Shown here piece by piece: positions 36,525-48,966 of a stretch of 64,000 nt of DNA; within the stretch, counting starts at the first letter, position 1, and the number at the start of each line of letters is the position of its first letter. The notes below the pieces were generated by a model. It ran no database searches, was not told the DNA's origin, and saw only the letters and a list, made by a program, of their open reading frames with translations. The stretch is from assembly GCA_038030265.1 (NCBI GenBank), contig CM075943.1, positions 60,115,971-60,179,970 of the forward strand. Reading direction: 5' to 3'. Source of the stretch: Corythucha ciliata (lineage: Eukaryota; Arthropoda; Insecta; Hemiptera; Tingidae). The position numbers and the translations under genes were made by a program.

Positions 36525-36811
36525 CTCACACTGAATACCATTTGCATAATATGAAATTCAGCCCCGGAGCCGTTCGTTTCCACTCGTCTTTTTTATTGTG
36601 ATCAATACTGTTTTGAAAGGTTCCTTGACTCAAGGAAGATTCAAGGAACGTTCATAAATACAGGCCCTAGGCCCATATTTATGAATATTCCTTGAAGTTT
36701 CCTTGATTCAAGGAACCTTTCAAAACAGTTTTGATCACAATAAAAAAGACGAGTGGAAACGAACGGCTCCCGGGCTGAATTTCATATTATGCAAATGGTA
36801 TTCAGTGTCAG
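36525..36811. repeat. Long hairpin: near-perfect 140-bp inverted repeat
   Basis: The arms 36525-36664 and 36671-36811 are reverse complements at about 92 percent by eye and are separated by only a few bases around 'ccctaggccc'. The arms share 'gaataccatttgcataatat', 'cgttcgtttccactcgtc' and 'actgttttgaaaggttcctt'. It could be a foldback element. If transcribed, it would give a long double-stranded hairpin RNA. No protein is coded. Confidence 0.85.
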
Positions 36812-36899
36812 TTCAAGAAGAGTCTATGAATAAGCCCCAACAATATGTTTTTCCCCGTCGCATTCAACGCACCGTACTTTGTATAATACTCTAATTAGA

Positions 36900-37380
36900 T
36901 CCTCTGTGTGTGTGATGCTGTGATGGATATCATCAATTCTGATTAGGGGGAGGGGGGGGTAAGCTCTTTTCAGGGGTGGAGGGGGGGTAAGCTCTTTTCA
37001 GGGGGGGGGGTGCCTCCAGCTTTTAGGGGGGGGGGGGGTTAGACGCCACTGGTTTTGAGCAAAAAACTGTATAGTCGAGTTTAGTCCATCCTCCCGTACG
37101 TATCGCGAATAAATCTCAGGCCCGAAAACGTATTTTAAACATTTAATTAATATTTTGCCTGAAACCTTTTTTTTACGTGTTTTATAAATTTATTAAACTT
37201 TTGATGAAAAAACATATTAAAAACTTTATAAAATGTTTTTTAAAAGTTTCATAACCAAATGAAAAAACGGCCAACAAAATATTAAAAAAAAATGTTTTCA
37301 AATGTTTGAGCAAACTTTTGTAAAAGTTTTAGTAAAATGTTTTTTAAACGTTTCATTGCTACTTGGCCGCGCTTCTTATT
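36900..37380. repeat. G-rich short repeats and AT-rich element copy 2
   Basis: At 36950-37040 two near-identical phrases ('ggtaagctcttttcaggggtgg') sit among G-runs of 8-13, ending in the inverted cagtggcgtcta end at 37041-37054. From 37130 to 37371 the sequence is AT-rich with 'aaatgtttt' words and closes with 'ttgctacttgg', the reverse complement of the start of the stretch at 22310. Confidence 0.5.
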
Positions 37381-38068
37381 TTTACGTCTTTTATAGGCGT
37401 GGCCACAAAATAATACATTGAGGGCGCGCTTTTCTATCCAACAGCGGTGGCACTTTTTTCACTGAACACTCTGGGTGCATTCTTCTGAACAGAATAAGAT
37501 TAGCATTGAAGGCTGGGGGGGGGCGACGGCCCCATTAGGCTAAATTCCGGAGGGGCGGGCGCCCCTCCCCCCGCCGGTTCAACCGCCACCGTCAGAGTCC
37601 GATTATTTTTCAAGAAGGGCAAATTTATTTGACGAAACGTTTCAAAGATATCATAGGGTTGACTTTTGAAAAAAAGAGCTTCCTGCAGTTTTCTGTGCAG
37701 TTGTTGTGCTGAGGCTTTTGGACAAAATTCGCGGACATTGTATGGTAATTCCAGGAAAACCCTCGCTGTTTTAAATGGATCGCATCAGAAGAGGACCTGA
37801 AAGTTATGCGTTTTTCATAATTTAAAAGCCTGTTTATTGTTGATATTTTTATATGATTAGCTATGAATTAAAAAGTCCTTGCTGAACTTTTTTTTAATAA
37901 ACAAAGTCAGGACATCGGTCTTCAAATGGAATTCCACCCTTGTTTTGATTCAGTGTAACCTTCCCCGAAAACTACAAGAGTAACCTTCATTCTTCCGTGA
38001 ACGGGAAATCCCCTTTGGTGGGCGAATCTTTCAAGTATTTTCTTATTTTAGTGATGCGATTCATTTAT
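37381..38068. other. Spacer upstream of OCRL, nothing recognised
   Basis: The spacer holds a short GC-rich patch with G/C runs at 37520-37580 and otherwise ordinary sequence. The OCRL promoter may lie near its right end or overlap the next feature. No motif supports a call. Confidence 0.35.
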
Positions 38069-38280
38069 TTAGATGAAGTTCGTGCATGTATCGAGCGCTA
38101 CGCTTAGAGCATCTCCCTGGAAGACGCCAAGTTGATTCAGTAAATCCTTACTTTGTCTCGAGCAATCGACAAACTCAGTGTCTAGCACTACGTCAAGGAT
38201 GTACAAAATTCGAGAAGAGACTTCCCTGCCTGGGCGCTTGAAAAGAAGGGCAAAATTCGGGTGCTGAAGAGCTGTGGTAT
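38069..38280 (-). pseudogene. Possible reverse transcriptase fragment
   Basis: On the - strand the frame reads LFKRPGREVSSRILYIL, then DLLNQLGVFQGDALSV. This recalls the 'GV-QGD-LSPLLF' motif of LINE reverse transcriptases and the residues just before it. The fragment is short, ends at 38069, and lies immediately upstream of the OCRL start codon. An unrelated frame is possible. Confidence 0.35.
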
Positions 38281-38284
38281 TAGA

Positions 38285-41200
38285 ATGGATTTGTCCACTT
38301 TGGTGCAATGGAAACTGTCGTCGAGTGAGAATGTAGTAATCGTATCCTTTTTTCTTATACTTACTTCCTGGTTATGTCATACCGTTTCACGGTCTATTTA
38401 ACTGGGAAACTCGGATTTTCCAGTTGAGGGGGGATCAGGGGGGGGGGAAGTATTCTTGAAAATACTCTTTGGGGAAATGTGAAAGTGATCTTGGAGTTGT
38501 TTCCTCTTTAACTAAAAAAAATAAAATAAGAGCGTCAAAGCAAGTCTCGTCCAAGGATGGGTTAGGACGACGAGGGTCGTCGCGCTGGTCAACTGCGGAT
38601 TTTCACACGCGCTATTCATACTGACGTCGGCCTGCCTCACACCGAGCGCTCCGCAAGATTTGAGCATTGAGAGAATCGTGCCGATCGATGACGATTTAAA
38701 ATGCGATCTAGGTATAATTTGATTTGTTGAGTGTAAAGTCCTTTCGTACGAAAGTTTATTCGCCCCTCCGCTTTTGGTTTCACTTCCTCCCCCCCCCCCA
38801 TCGTTTTTTTTTCTTTTATCGTTCAGATTCAGATGTAAAACAGAACGATTCGTCCGAACTCTTTCTCAGCCTCTCCGCTTACAATTTGAAGCTCCTTTTT
38901 GAACTTGAGCTCGGCGAGAAGTCGAACATGTTCGTGAGTGAACTATACAAAGCTGTTGACAGTAAGCATTTTGCTAATTTTATTAGTCCCCCCCCCCGCT
39001 GTCTAATAAAGCTTACATAATGATTTACATTGCTAGAAATCGACAAGAAAAATGGTTCTTGTGAATTCGGATGGCTCAAAAAATATACTCCTCTGTATAA
39101 AATTGAAGATGCTTCGAGTAACACAGAAGTCGCCGAAGATGTAAGCATTTCACCCCCCCCCCCCATTCTACCGTTGTTGAGCTTGAAATATCTTTGAAAT
39201 GTATCCAGGCTATAGAAAGCCCAGATTTTCTTCCCAGAGAGAGCATAGCAAAAGGGGCGACCCTACTTGCCGACAGGGAGACAGTTATCAAAATTCAAAT
39301 GGCCCTAAAGCAAAATGAATACACGTATAAACAATCTTTGAGGGTTTTTATTGGTACTTGGAACGTTAACGGTCAAGCACCGACCGTTGGTCTGGCCGAC
39401 TGGCTGTCATGCGACATCGATCCCCCAGACATCTACGCTGTGGGATTTCAAGAGTTGGATTTGTCGAAAGAGGCATTTCTATTCAATGATACTCCCAGGG
39501 AGGAGGAATGGAGGTGAACCTTCCCCCCCCCCCACACACATTTTTCTGCTTTCTTTTAACCGAACAAATTTCCCAGAATGCAAGTGGAAAGAGGTCTCCA
39601 CAACGGCGCTAAATATCATCAAGTGGCACTCGTAAGACTCGTCGGTATGATGCTAATCGTATACGTTCAAACGAAACACAAACATCACATCAAACGTGTC
39701 GCTATCGACACCGTCGGCACGGGTATAATGGGTAAAATGGTTAGTTTTTTTTTTTTGGTAGATTGACAAAAGAAGAATAGTACCCAGCAGTAGGAATTTC
39801 GCTGCGCCGTTTAGGGCAATAAAGGGGGCGTTTCAATTCGTATGGATGTTCACAACACGTCCATGTGTTTCGTCAACTCGCACTTGGCTGCTCACATCGA
39901 AGAGTTTGAGAGGAGGAATCAAGACTACAAGGATATTTGTTTGAGAACATCGTTCAATGGTTTTAATCCCTCCAAAACAATCAAAGAGCACGAGTATGTT
40001 TCTTTTCATTAACGTTTAATTTTATAATTTGTTCGCTAATTTTTGTTTTCCAGTCAAATCTATTGGTTAGGCGATCTCAACTACAGGATTACTGGGCTCG
40101 ACGTCAAAGTAGTAAAAGATTACATTGCTCGAGAAAACTACAAGCCCATACTTGAAAACGATCAATTGATCAAGCAAAGACGAATCGAAGCCATTTTTGT
40201 TGGGTTTAAAGAAGGTCCCATCAATTTTATGCCTACTTATAAGTACGACACGGGTACTGATAATTGGGACTCCAGGTTATACATTAGTTAAGAACGTATT
40301 AATTTTCATTGTATTCAATAATTTTATTGTTGTCCAGTGAAAAAAATCGAGCCCCTGCTTGGTGCGACCGAATTTTGTGGAAAGGCGACGGTATTAAACA
40401 ACTGGAATATCGCAGTCATCAAATTTATCGAATAAGCGATCACAAACCAGTCAGTTCAGTTTTCATGTCCGAGGTAAGGTTATACGTTTTTTTTTTGTTT
40501 ATTTTTTACTGTTCGTGATTACGTTTTACGGGAGTGTAGTGACCAATTCGGCAGAAGTGGCTAAATGGGTCTCACAGCGCGTGCGCCGCCTGTTGTGGGT
40601 GGTGCTGGGTGGAGGGAATTGAGATGGTAGTGGGGTATCCCACCCATAGGCGGATACAGCAGGACTGAACGGAGGGGGTGAATTCCAAACGTTGGTTGGG
40701 GGGGGGGTCTGTTGAAGTTTCCAAGGTCAACATTGCAATTGCGGTGCCATTAATTAAATGTTCTGTGTGTAATTTTAGCTTAATATCAACAAAAATGGTT
40801 ACTGTGGCAAAATTACGTGCTTTTAAACAGCGCAAACAGTACAGCGCAATTTCGGGCCTATAAATGAGACAAGTTTGACAGCTCATACTCCCTGGTCCTG
40901 CGCTGTTACTCTCAAGAGCTCATCCGAGGGTGTCCACCCCCCTCACAACCACCGATGATTCGTGCCCTAATAATGACCAAACTGCCTGTTCCACGCCCTA
41001 AAAACTGCAAATATCATTAAATGCTCCTTAAAACTGCCTAAACGGGAAATTCTCGCCCAATTGGCAAGTTGACTTTCCTAGACTTGGAAATGGCTAAAAA
41101 CGGACAATATGTGCCCTTGAAATAACCAAACTGGAAATTCACGCCTTAAAAATGGCGGTCATTCGCGCCCTATGTTTGGCTTTACGGACTATTCGTACCT

Positions 41201-44200
41201 TATACATTGGAAAAGTTGACGATGCGTGCCATAAAATTGATGATTATTGGCTGACCTAAAATTGATACACAGACGATTTGCAACTGACCTTTCAAGCAAT
41301 GCATAAAAAGTAACGATTCATGCCAAAAAAAAATGGTGAAACCGACCTCTCGCGGCCCAAAAAATTGCCAAAACTGGCTATTTCGTGCCCTTCCAACCCC
41401 CCTCCCCGCAAGCACATTGGTTACTCCCATCCCAAGAACGGAGAAACTTAGTACTACTTTCGTGGTATAAAATGGTGTTTGACTGGCTAATTACGACCCA
41501 AAAATAGGCCAAACTTGACTATTCGCGCCTTAAAAATGTCTACGCGGACAATTTGTGCCCTTAAAATAGCAAAACTGGGGGCTGATTCTAAAACTCTCAA
41601 ATTTCCGCTACGGAAAAAGGAAGGAGGGCGTGGGGACGTACCCTGTTGCCATGGTTTTTACGATTATAGCGGAAACATTTATTATTTTTTCTTTACTTTT
41701 CGTACGGGACCTCCCACTCTAGCGTGAAAATCCTGAAGTTTTATTCTACAGGTACCGTAAAAACCATAGCAAACGGGGTACCTGATCACCATGGGTATGA
41801 TGGTGATAGATGGATGGAGAAACAATGGACCTGGGTGGGGTTCGGCTTGGCTTATCCCTCGGAGTACGACTCCCAAAGGCGTCTCCGTGGCGCAATTGGC
41901 ACCGTGCTGGACTGGTAATCCAAAGGTTGCGGGTTCAAATCCCGCCGGGGAGCCATTTTTTCTCGAAACTCGAATCGTGTTGGGCTATGCCCTTCCATCG
42001 TCGTCCGGATAACATCAGTTCAATTAATTTATTAATTAGCTTTATTATAGTTATAGAACTTGTCTTTGGAGTTTTGCTATTGTTTGGCGCTTTCGGGTGG
42101 TTTTGAGCTTTGCTGTGGTTGGAGCTTTACTGTAGTTACAGAGCTTACCTCTGGAGTTTTGCTGTGGTTTGGAGCTCTGGTCTAGTTTGGAGCTTTGCTG
42201 TCGTTACGGGCTTTGCTGAGTTTTGGAGGTATTTGTTGAGGTTTGGAGCTTTGCCTGGGTTGGGCATTTTTGTGATTTAAAATATTAGACGAAATACTAA
42301 AACCAGTGGCGGATCTAGGATTTTAACTTGGTAGGGGTTCTACCATGAATCTCTCTCTTTTTTCCTGAGTTTCAGCCGCAATCTTTTCTAAAATTTAACC
42401 ATGAATTAGCGGGTTTTCCTAATTTTTGCCGCGATCTAAGTGCTTTTTCTCAATTTTAGCCGCGAATGTTTTTCTTCATTTCAGACGCGAATCACCGCAT
42501 TTTCTCAATTTTAACCTTGAATTAGTGAATTTTCTCAAATTGATCCGTGATTTATCGTTTTTCTCCGTTTCAGCGGCGAATAAGCGTTTCTTGCCCACTT
42601 TAGCCGCGAATTAACTGAATCTTCAACAGCAAATGAGCTCTTCCTCTACATTTTAGACGGCAATTAGCGGTTTGTCTCAATTTTAGCCACGAGTTAACGT
42701 TTTATTCCTCTAATTTTAGCGTTTTTCTTCACTTCTTAGTCATGCGATTTAGCGCCTATCACCATTTTAGCCCCAAGTTATCTCGTTTCCTCAGAGAATT
42801 AGCGTTTTCTTAGTTTTAGCTGAGCATTATTTGCGAATTTTAACCGTGAATTATTGATTAATTTCACGCCTGAATCACCGCTTTTACTCAATTTCAGCTT
42901 CGAACTGGAGGATTTTCACAAAATCTGTGAATTTGCGTTTATCTCCATTTCAGCTCGACGAATGAGCGCCTTTTGTTATACTGGCCGTGAATCAACGCAA
43001 TTTCCCAATTTTAGCCGGGAATTAGCGGTTTGTCTCAGTTTTAGCCGTGCATAAGCGGCTTTTCTATCACTTGTATCCGTGAATTAGCTTTTTTTTCCTC
43101 AATTTTTACCGCGATCTTTTTCTCATTTTTTAGTCGCAAATTATTTCTCAATTTTAGCCACGAATTACCGCGTTTCCTCAATTTTAGTCAATGTTCTCAA
43201 ATTGTTCCGCGAATTGGCTTATTTCTCCATTTAAGTTGTGAATGAGCGTTTTACTTCAATTTTAGCCCGGAATTAGTAGATTTTATCAGTTTTAGCCGCG
43301 AATTACGTGGCTTTCTCAATTTTAGCCGTGAATTAGCGATTTTTTTCTTTTGTTGCCACGAGAAAACCACGAATTTTGCGTTTTCAAAAATTAATTGTTG
43401 AGTCAGGTGAGCGATGGACTTTAGCTTTTTCTCAATTTTCGCCACATGTTAGTGATTTTTTTCATTTTCAGCCACGAATTAGTGATTTATTTTCGTTTTT
43501 TACTATGAGTCAACGCTTTTCTGCTACCGCTAAAAGCCGCTATTTGATATTAGCGTTGTTTTTTTTTCTCCCGCGTTCTTGCCCAAAGAGTAGCACATTA
43601 GAACGCAATTCAATTTCTTCTGCCTTAAAGGCCTTTAGGAATTTGGAGTTGGCGTTTTTTCTCTGGCTTGGCCGAGAAGTTGCCTTCAGGTATCTCGAAT
43701 TGGTTTATTTTTCCTAATTTAAGTGGCAAATGATCGCTTGTTCTCAATATTTGCCGCTATTCATCGCTTTGAAACCTAAAAATCAATTGTTTTTCATCTA
43801 TTTATGCCTTTTGGTGCCCCCCCACCCCCACCTCAATGAATGGTGGCCTGACCATTACGCGATTCGTCGAGAAATCATCATTCTGTGCAGATCCCCTTTC
43901 AACAGTCGCCCTTTGGTATGTGCAAGGTATTAGAAGAAATCTCTGGAATGACTATCAACAAATTTTTGGCGGACGCCATCTTCTTAGGGGGGGGGGTATA
44001 AACCCCCAAAATCTGACCCCGCCACTGACTAAAACGTTTGATGGTTGGGTGGGGGGGTGTCGGGTGTCTGTGAAAGGGTCTTGTTGAGTTCCATCCCCAT
44101 GCCCGAGTATTTTCTCCACGGCCGCTGACCGGGTGGCATCTTCAAGGGATGACCCTCCCCCCTCCCCGGACACTTACGCGCAACTACATTCCCGATACAT

Positions 44201-46425
44201 GGGCCATGGTTGGGGTTACGTTGACGTACTTTGTGTGCCAATTCAGAACGCGGTTGAGTGCCGCGAATTAGCCGTTTTTTCCATATTTAGCCATGACTTA
44301 GCACTTGTTCTCAGTTTTATCCGCGAATTCACATTTTTATATTTTTAGCCATTTTTTTACTACTAGTAGTTTTAGTTGCTAATTAGCGTTATTTTCTCAA
44401 TTTAGCCGCGAATTAGCGCCTTTTCTCAGTTTTTATCCGTGTAATGCGTTCAAACATACCCTGTATATGCGGACCAGGGGCGGGTCAGCCCCCTCGCAGC
44501 ACCCTCACTACTGGCGGTCCCCATAAACGCAACTTTGCGCTGTCGACCCATTCATAAAGCAATTTTGCAGGATTGTATAACAGAACGAGTTAGCTCAGTA
44601 AAAAGCCAGGTTGGCGGGTGGTTGAAATAGCGGTTGTCGGGGATTTTTTTCACGAAAAACACGGGTTAAAAATGTTTTTTGAATACAACGAACTAAATTG
44701 TATTCACGTTAAACTCCGGGTCCGTGGACCTGACGATTTTATTTTTTAATTTTTTAAATGAATCTTTGAGATGATCCACCCACTTTTTCCCAATTCAAAG
44801 GTCGGCATCATAGATCAGGCAAAGTATCGTAAAATCCACGAGGAGGTTATGAAAACTTTGGACAAGCTGGAAAATGAATTCTTGCCTCAAGTCACCGTTG
44901 AAACGACTGATATCAAATTCGGTCCGGTCAACTATTTACAGTCTCAGACTAGAACTTTGACGATTGCCAACAATGGCCAGGTTAGAAAGAAATTTTAAAG
45001 TAAACCCCACAGTCTCAGCCATGGGAAACGCGAGTGGGTGTGACAAAGCTGAATTAGAAAGTCAGAACACCGTGAATTTCACTTTTCCAGGTCCCTGTTA
45101 CGTTTGAGTTCATTAAAAAACTTGACGACGTGTCTTATTGCAAGGACTGGCTCAGCATAGAACCTCATCACAGTAACGTTAATCCTGGTACGATTCGTCT
45201 GCCCTTTATTTGGTTCAAGATATTTTCTATTTAGCTCCTTTTTATTCACCAGGAGAAACGTGTGAAATTAGACTGGAAGTGATAGTCGATAAAAGAAGCG
45301 CTCACAAATTAAATTCAGGCCAGGACGTCATTTACGATATTCTGGTGCTTCATTTGGTTGGCGGAAAGGATATTTTCATCACAGTTGCCGGTAGGCCTTT
45401 CCCGGCCACCTGTTGTGTATTAGTAACCGAAGTTTGAAAAATTGAAATTTCAGGGGAATACGAAAGGAGTAGTTTTGGATGTTCCCTCGAAACTTTAGCC
45501 AACATTCCAGGACCTATCAAAGAGATTCCTGCTGGAAAACTTGTAGAACTAGTACGTTTTTTGCGGTCATGTTGATTTTGCCTCAATTAATTTTTTTTTT
45601 ATTTTTTAAAGGAAAAACTGCATCGCGATGGTAAAGCGGTCGATAGCGTTGGATGCTACTTAATACCGAAGGAAATCTGGTTTTTAGTCGATCATTTGCA
45701 TAGACACGGAATGAAACAATCTCAACTTTTTATTCAGTCTGGTTTACGTTCGGAAATCGAAGCTATTCGATCCTGGTTGGACAACTGGGCTCTTGAACCG
45801 TTACGTATGTATAATAGGCGGTTTTTCAAAAAACCTCCTCTATGAATTAACGGACTTTGTATTTTTCTACAGCTGGTAGTGTGTATTCTGTTGCTGAAGC
45901 TCTTCTGCTTTTGCTTGAGTCGACAGCAGAACCCATCATTCCCTACGAAGTGTATTCAAAAAGCCTTGATGTAGCTACCAGTTACATTCCTTGTAAAAAG
46001 GCACGATAACGCTTCAAGTTTGATGTGTTTAGATTTTATTGTTTTTTTATTCTCAGATAATCGAAGAGTTACCTTTTCATAGTAAAAACGTGTTCATCTA
46101 CCTTTGCTCATTTCTGCGAGAGTTGTTGACACATTCAAACGATAACGGCCTCGATGTTAATACGCTGGGTGAGATAATTTACTTCTAACGATTAGTAGAC
46201 CGATGCAGCATTTTTCCATTCATTTTAGCTACACTTTTTGGTGGTATTTTCATACGTGACCCACCCTGGCTTAAAGCCAAAACACCACAGTCCAGCAGCA
46301 AGTACTGGGTGATGAATCAGAACACGGCTGATAGAAAAAAGTCCACTTTTGTGTCACATTTTCTCGTCAACGACGATCCTCAACTTAATCAACTCGTTGT
46401 TGGCAACGCGCTCGGCTCGATATAA
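38285..46425 (+). CDS. OCRL: OCRL/INPP5B-type inositol polyphosphate 5-phosphatase, 17 exons, 874 aa
   Basis: The enzyme removes the 5-phosphate from PI(4,5)P2 on endosomal and Golgi membranes. Exons are 38285-38341, 38531-38711, 38827-38961, 39037-39140, 39209-39513, 39577-39739, 39815-39993, 40054-40275, 40338-40473, 44801-44980, 45091-45187, 45253-45390, 45454-45551, 45612-45804, 45873-46000, 46057-46168 and 46229-46425. They total 2625 nt. Domains in order are an N-terminal PH-like fold (1-120), the phosphatase (about 203-500), an ASH domain (about 520-640) and a RhoGAP-like domain (about 665-874). Catalytic motifs are complete: [58 protein letters not shown] and [10 protein letters not shown]. 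There is no CaaX box at the end (ALGSI), so it is closer to OCRL than to INPP5B, although invertebrates usually have one gene for both. Intron 15 starts with GC. Intron 9 is 4.3 kb and full of repeats. Confidence 0.96.
40474..41637. repeat. OCRL intron 9, left part: degenerate 33-bp repeat
   Basis: After some 450 bases of unrecognised sequence, phrases like 'attcgtgcccttaaaatggc' and 'aaactggc' repeat from about 40960 to 41590. This family is distinct from the 'gaattagcg' one. Confidence 0.55.
41638..41780. mobile_element. Small inverted-repeat element in OCRL intron 9
   Basis: The left end GTACCCTGTTGCCATGGTTT and the right end, whose reverse complement reads GTACCCCGTTTGCTATGGTT, pair over about 28 bases with a few mismatches and enclose about 90 AT-rich bases. 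It resembles a MITE. The target duplication is unclear. Confidence 0.6.
41881..41954 (+). tRNA. tRNA-like sequence, anticodon region GGT, probably a pseudogene
   Basis: A 74-base stretch has a tRNA layout: A-box 'tggcgcaattggc', a 4-bp anticodon stem around the loop ctGGTaa, B-box 'gggttcaaatccc', a T-stem gcggg/cccgc, and an acceptor stem with six of seven pairs. A T6 terminator follows at once. The backbone resembles eukaryotic tRNA-Asn (gtctccgtggcgcaat...aaaggtt), with the loop changed from GTT to GGT and one base missing between the D and anticodon stems. G34 threonine tRNAs are not normally used in animal cytosol. It is most likely a tRNA pseudogene or a SINE head. Confidence 0.55.
42030..42280 (+). 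repeat. Degenerate 'ggagctttgctgtggtt' tandem repeat
   Basis: About ten units of roughly 25 bases lie in OCRL intron 9, each a variant of 'tggagctttgctgtggttt'. This unit was not seen elsewhere in the window. Confidence 0.75.
42303..44460 (+). repeat. 'gaattagcg' minisatellite filling OCRL intron 9, + orientation
   Basis: Starting from the phrase cagtggcggatctagg at 42303, units of 'cgcgaattagcg' plus 'ttttctcaattttagc' run for over 2 kb. They are interrupted near 43800-44230 by a block of unrelated sequence with G/C runs and an inverted cagtggcgg end near 44018-44026. The unit orientation matches the transcription direction of OCRL. Confidence 0.85.
44461..44800. other. End of OCRL intron 9, nothing recognised
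   Basis: AT-rich sequence leading to the acceptor at 44799-44800. No repeat or gene was recognised. Confidence 0.4.
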
Positions 46426-47450
46426 GAATAAAACAAGCGAGGTAAGAAGAAAAAAAAACAGAAAAACTTAAAGATTTCCAACACTTTCACGCGTCACCGT
46501 TCGTGGGATGGTACCTGATGCTAACGGTAGAATTTTGTCTTAGGAAAATCGTCAGACTTGGGTTGTACAATCACTAGGCACTAAGTTGAGTGATTTCCCA
46601 ACTATTTTTCATAGCATTGTATCACCGAATAAACAGCTCTCTTTTTGTTTGGAGAACTTCTTTGAGGAGGTTCTTTTTGTTGGTAGTTGAGTGAATTATT
46701 TTGTACCAAATGAACGTATTCCTCAAAATAAGAACTCGATAATATTATGAGCACTCTGAGCCTTTTTCACCTCACTAAACTGATTGTTCAGCCTCGGGGT
46801 CTCAATTTATGCTCGAAATCTGTTTGCCGGCTCAAAAATAAAAATCTGCTATTGTCCCCCGCACGTACGTGTGGCCTTTATGTTTTCAGCTTTTTACCCG
46901 GCATTTCTCGCCTCGCAAACTTTATTCCGTCGTGAAACTGGATAGTCATCCCCATAATCTGACTGTCTGACTGAAGAATCTTCGTGTTTCAGCCCCCAGG
47001 AGGACAATCTGACATTTGTCAACCCCCTGGAAGTCTGCCTCCGGATTACAGAGCCGTTTATAGACCTCGTCTATTACTGCAGTCTGTTCAGTCCAGTATT
47101 CAAGGCTAGAAGGAACAGATAGACAATTTAATTAACAGTGTCGAGAATCTACATTCGTGGCTGCAACGACTTCGTTAAATTGTGAGGGTTCCACCGTAGA
47201 AGTCCTGGGCCAGGGCATCTCTGCGGCTCGAAGCAGTCCCAACGGTGCTGCGATTCCCATTTGAGTGGGTGGTGTTGGAGTTATTCTGTATCGTCCACTG
47301 GCGGAAAGGGCGATTGTCCCTCCCGTTATTTAAACTTTTCCTTTTACACCCACACAGGGCATTTGAAGTGCTCGCAATGATGTAATTTCGCTGCTATTCA
47401 CAAAACTTTAGGCGCTCTCAAGCGAGGTCAGCTGGACTGGGGTCCGTATA
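46426..47450. other. OCRL downstream region, nothing recognised
   Basis: The region probably begins with OCRL 3' UTR: a TAA-rich stretch follows the stop and AATAAA-like words occur near 46629. The remainder shows no domain-bearing frame. Confidence 0.4.
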
Positions 47451-48150
47451 GTCACTGAACAAACCAAAAAAAGATCCCGAATTTTGCGATTTTCATTTTT
47501 GAATGATCCAAATCCACAAATTTGGTTTTGAAAAAGCGAAAGTCCGCAAAACTTGAGTTTTTGAGAGTAAATTTTATTTTGTGAACAAGCCAAATTTGTA
47601 TTTTGAACCAGCGAAAGAGGAGACCACGAAATTTGGTTTTGAAAGAATTAAAATACGCCGTTCAAAATGGGGCTTGAAATAGAAAAATTCGTAAAATTGG
47701 GTTTTCAAAGAGCGAAAATCCTCGGTAAAATTGTAGTTGAAACAGCTAAAATCACGAAATATGATTCATCGATGTTGGTCGATCGAATTGGCTAAAACTG
47801 ATGTGCGACTGCTGGATTCCAGAAGGAAGTAGCCAAAAGCTGTCAAATTTGGGGTTTAAATGAGCCAAATTCACGAAACAAGCAATTAGAAAGAGTGTAA
47901 AACCCAAAACTTCGGATTTTCAGGACCGAAAATGACGGAATTTAGGTTTCAAATAAGCCAAATCCGGTAATTAATTTTTTGAATTAGCCAAAAAGAAATT
48001 TGGGTTTTTTTTAGCGTGAAAATCAGCCGAATCTCCAGCAAAGCTGTGTTTTGAAAAAGCCAGAATTACGAAATTTGGTTTTTCTTATAGGCGAAAATCT
48101 CCTAATCCCCTAATGAATTGGGTTTTAACGGAGGAAATTCCGTGACATGG
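47451..48150. repeat. Degenerate 'gggttttgaaagagcgaaaa' repeat, about 32-bp period
   Basis: Units such as 'tttggttttgaaaaagcgaa' plus 'agtccgcaaaac' repeat for about 700 bases. The same wording occurs at 17000-17340, 17840-18180, 20990-21200, 21660-21900 and briefly at 7040-7140. Confidence 0.7.
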
Positions 48151-48966
48151 TTTTTCCACACTTTCAGCGCTTCTTCTCAATAATTTCATCGGGAAATTAG
48201 CTATTTATTGTCTCCATTTCAGCCGCGAATTAGCGATTTGTCTCCATTTTAGCCACGAATTTGCGATTTTTTCTACATTTCATTAGAGTTTTCCGCCGAA
48301 AATTACCTTACGCTTTTTTTTATGAGTTTGCCTTCGAACTAATGAATTTTTTCACTTTCTGGCACGAAATTTCCTTCAGAAGCCACGAATTGACGTTTTC
48401 TCCATTTAAGCCGGGAATCACTGGCGGACCTGTGCGTATCGGGGCCCGGGGCTGAAATCTTCAAGATGCCCCTAAAAGTCTCTAACTATGCATAAAACCT
48501 CTATTGGTAACCTCTAAGGCCTTTTCACTTTTTTTAGCCAAGGCCTTTTCCATATATTGTAGGCAAATTACCGCTATTTCCACAACCTATCTGCTAAACA
48601 GCGCTTATGCCAAGTTTAAACCGCGAATTTCTCCATTTTAGCCGCGAATGAGTGCTTTTTGTCAACTTTAACAGCAAATTAGCACTTTTCGCCGCAAATT
48701 AGCAACGGATTAGCGGGGTAATCCCCCCCCCTCACCTTATAGACATAAATATGCGCTTTTCCCCAACTTTAGCAGCAAAGTAGATTTTTTATCCTGTGAA
48801 TCAGCTATGTTTCTTTAACTTTCAACGAGTATAGGCGTTTTCCACAATTTTAGCTGCAAATTATAGATTTTTTTTACCGCTTTACTCAGTGTGAGCTGAA
48901 AATAACACAATATTAGCCGTAAAATAACGGTTTTCTCGAAATGTTTACCACAAATTAGCATTTTTT
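48151..48966 (+). repeat. 'gaattagcg' minisatellite, + orientation
   Basis: The roughly 30-bp family as above. It is interrupted at about 48415-48600 by sequence beginning 'cactggcggacctg'. It ends where the LINE fragment begins. Confidence 0.75.
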
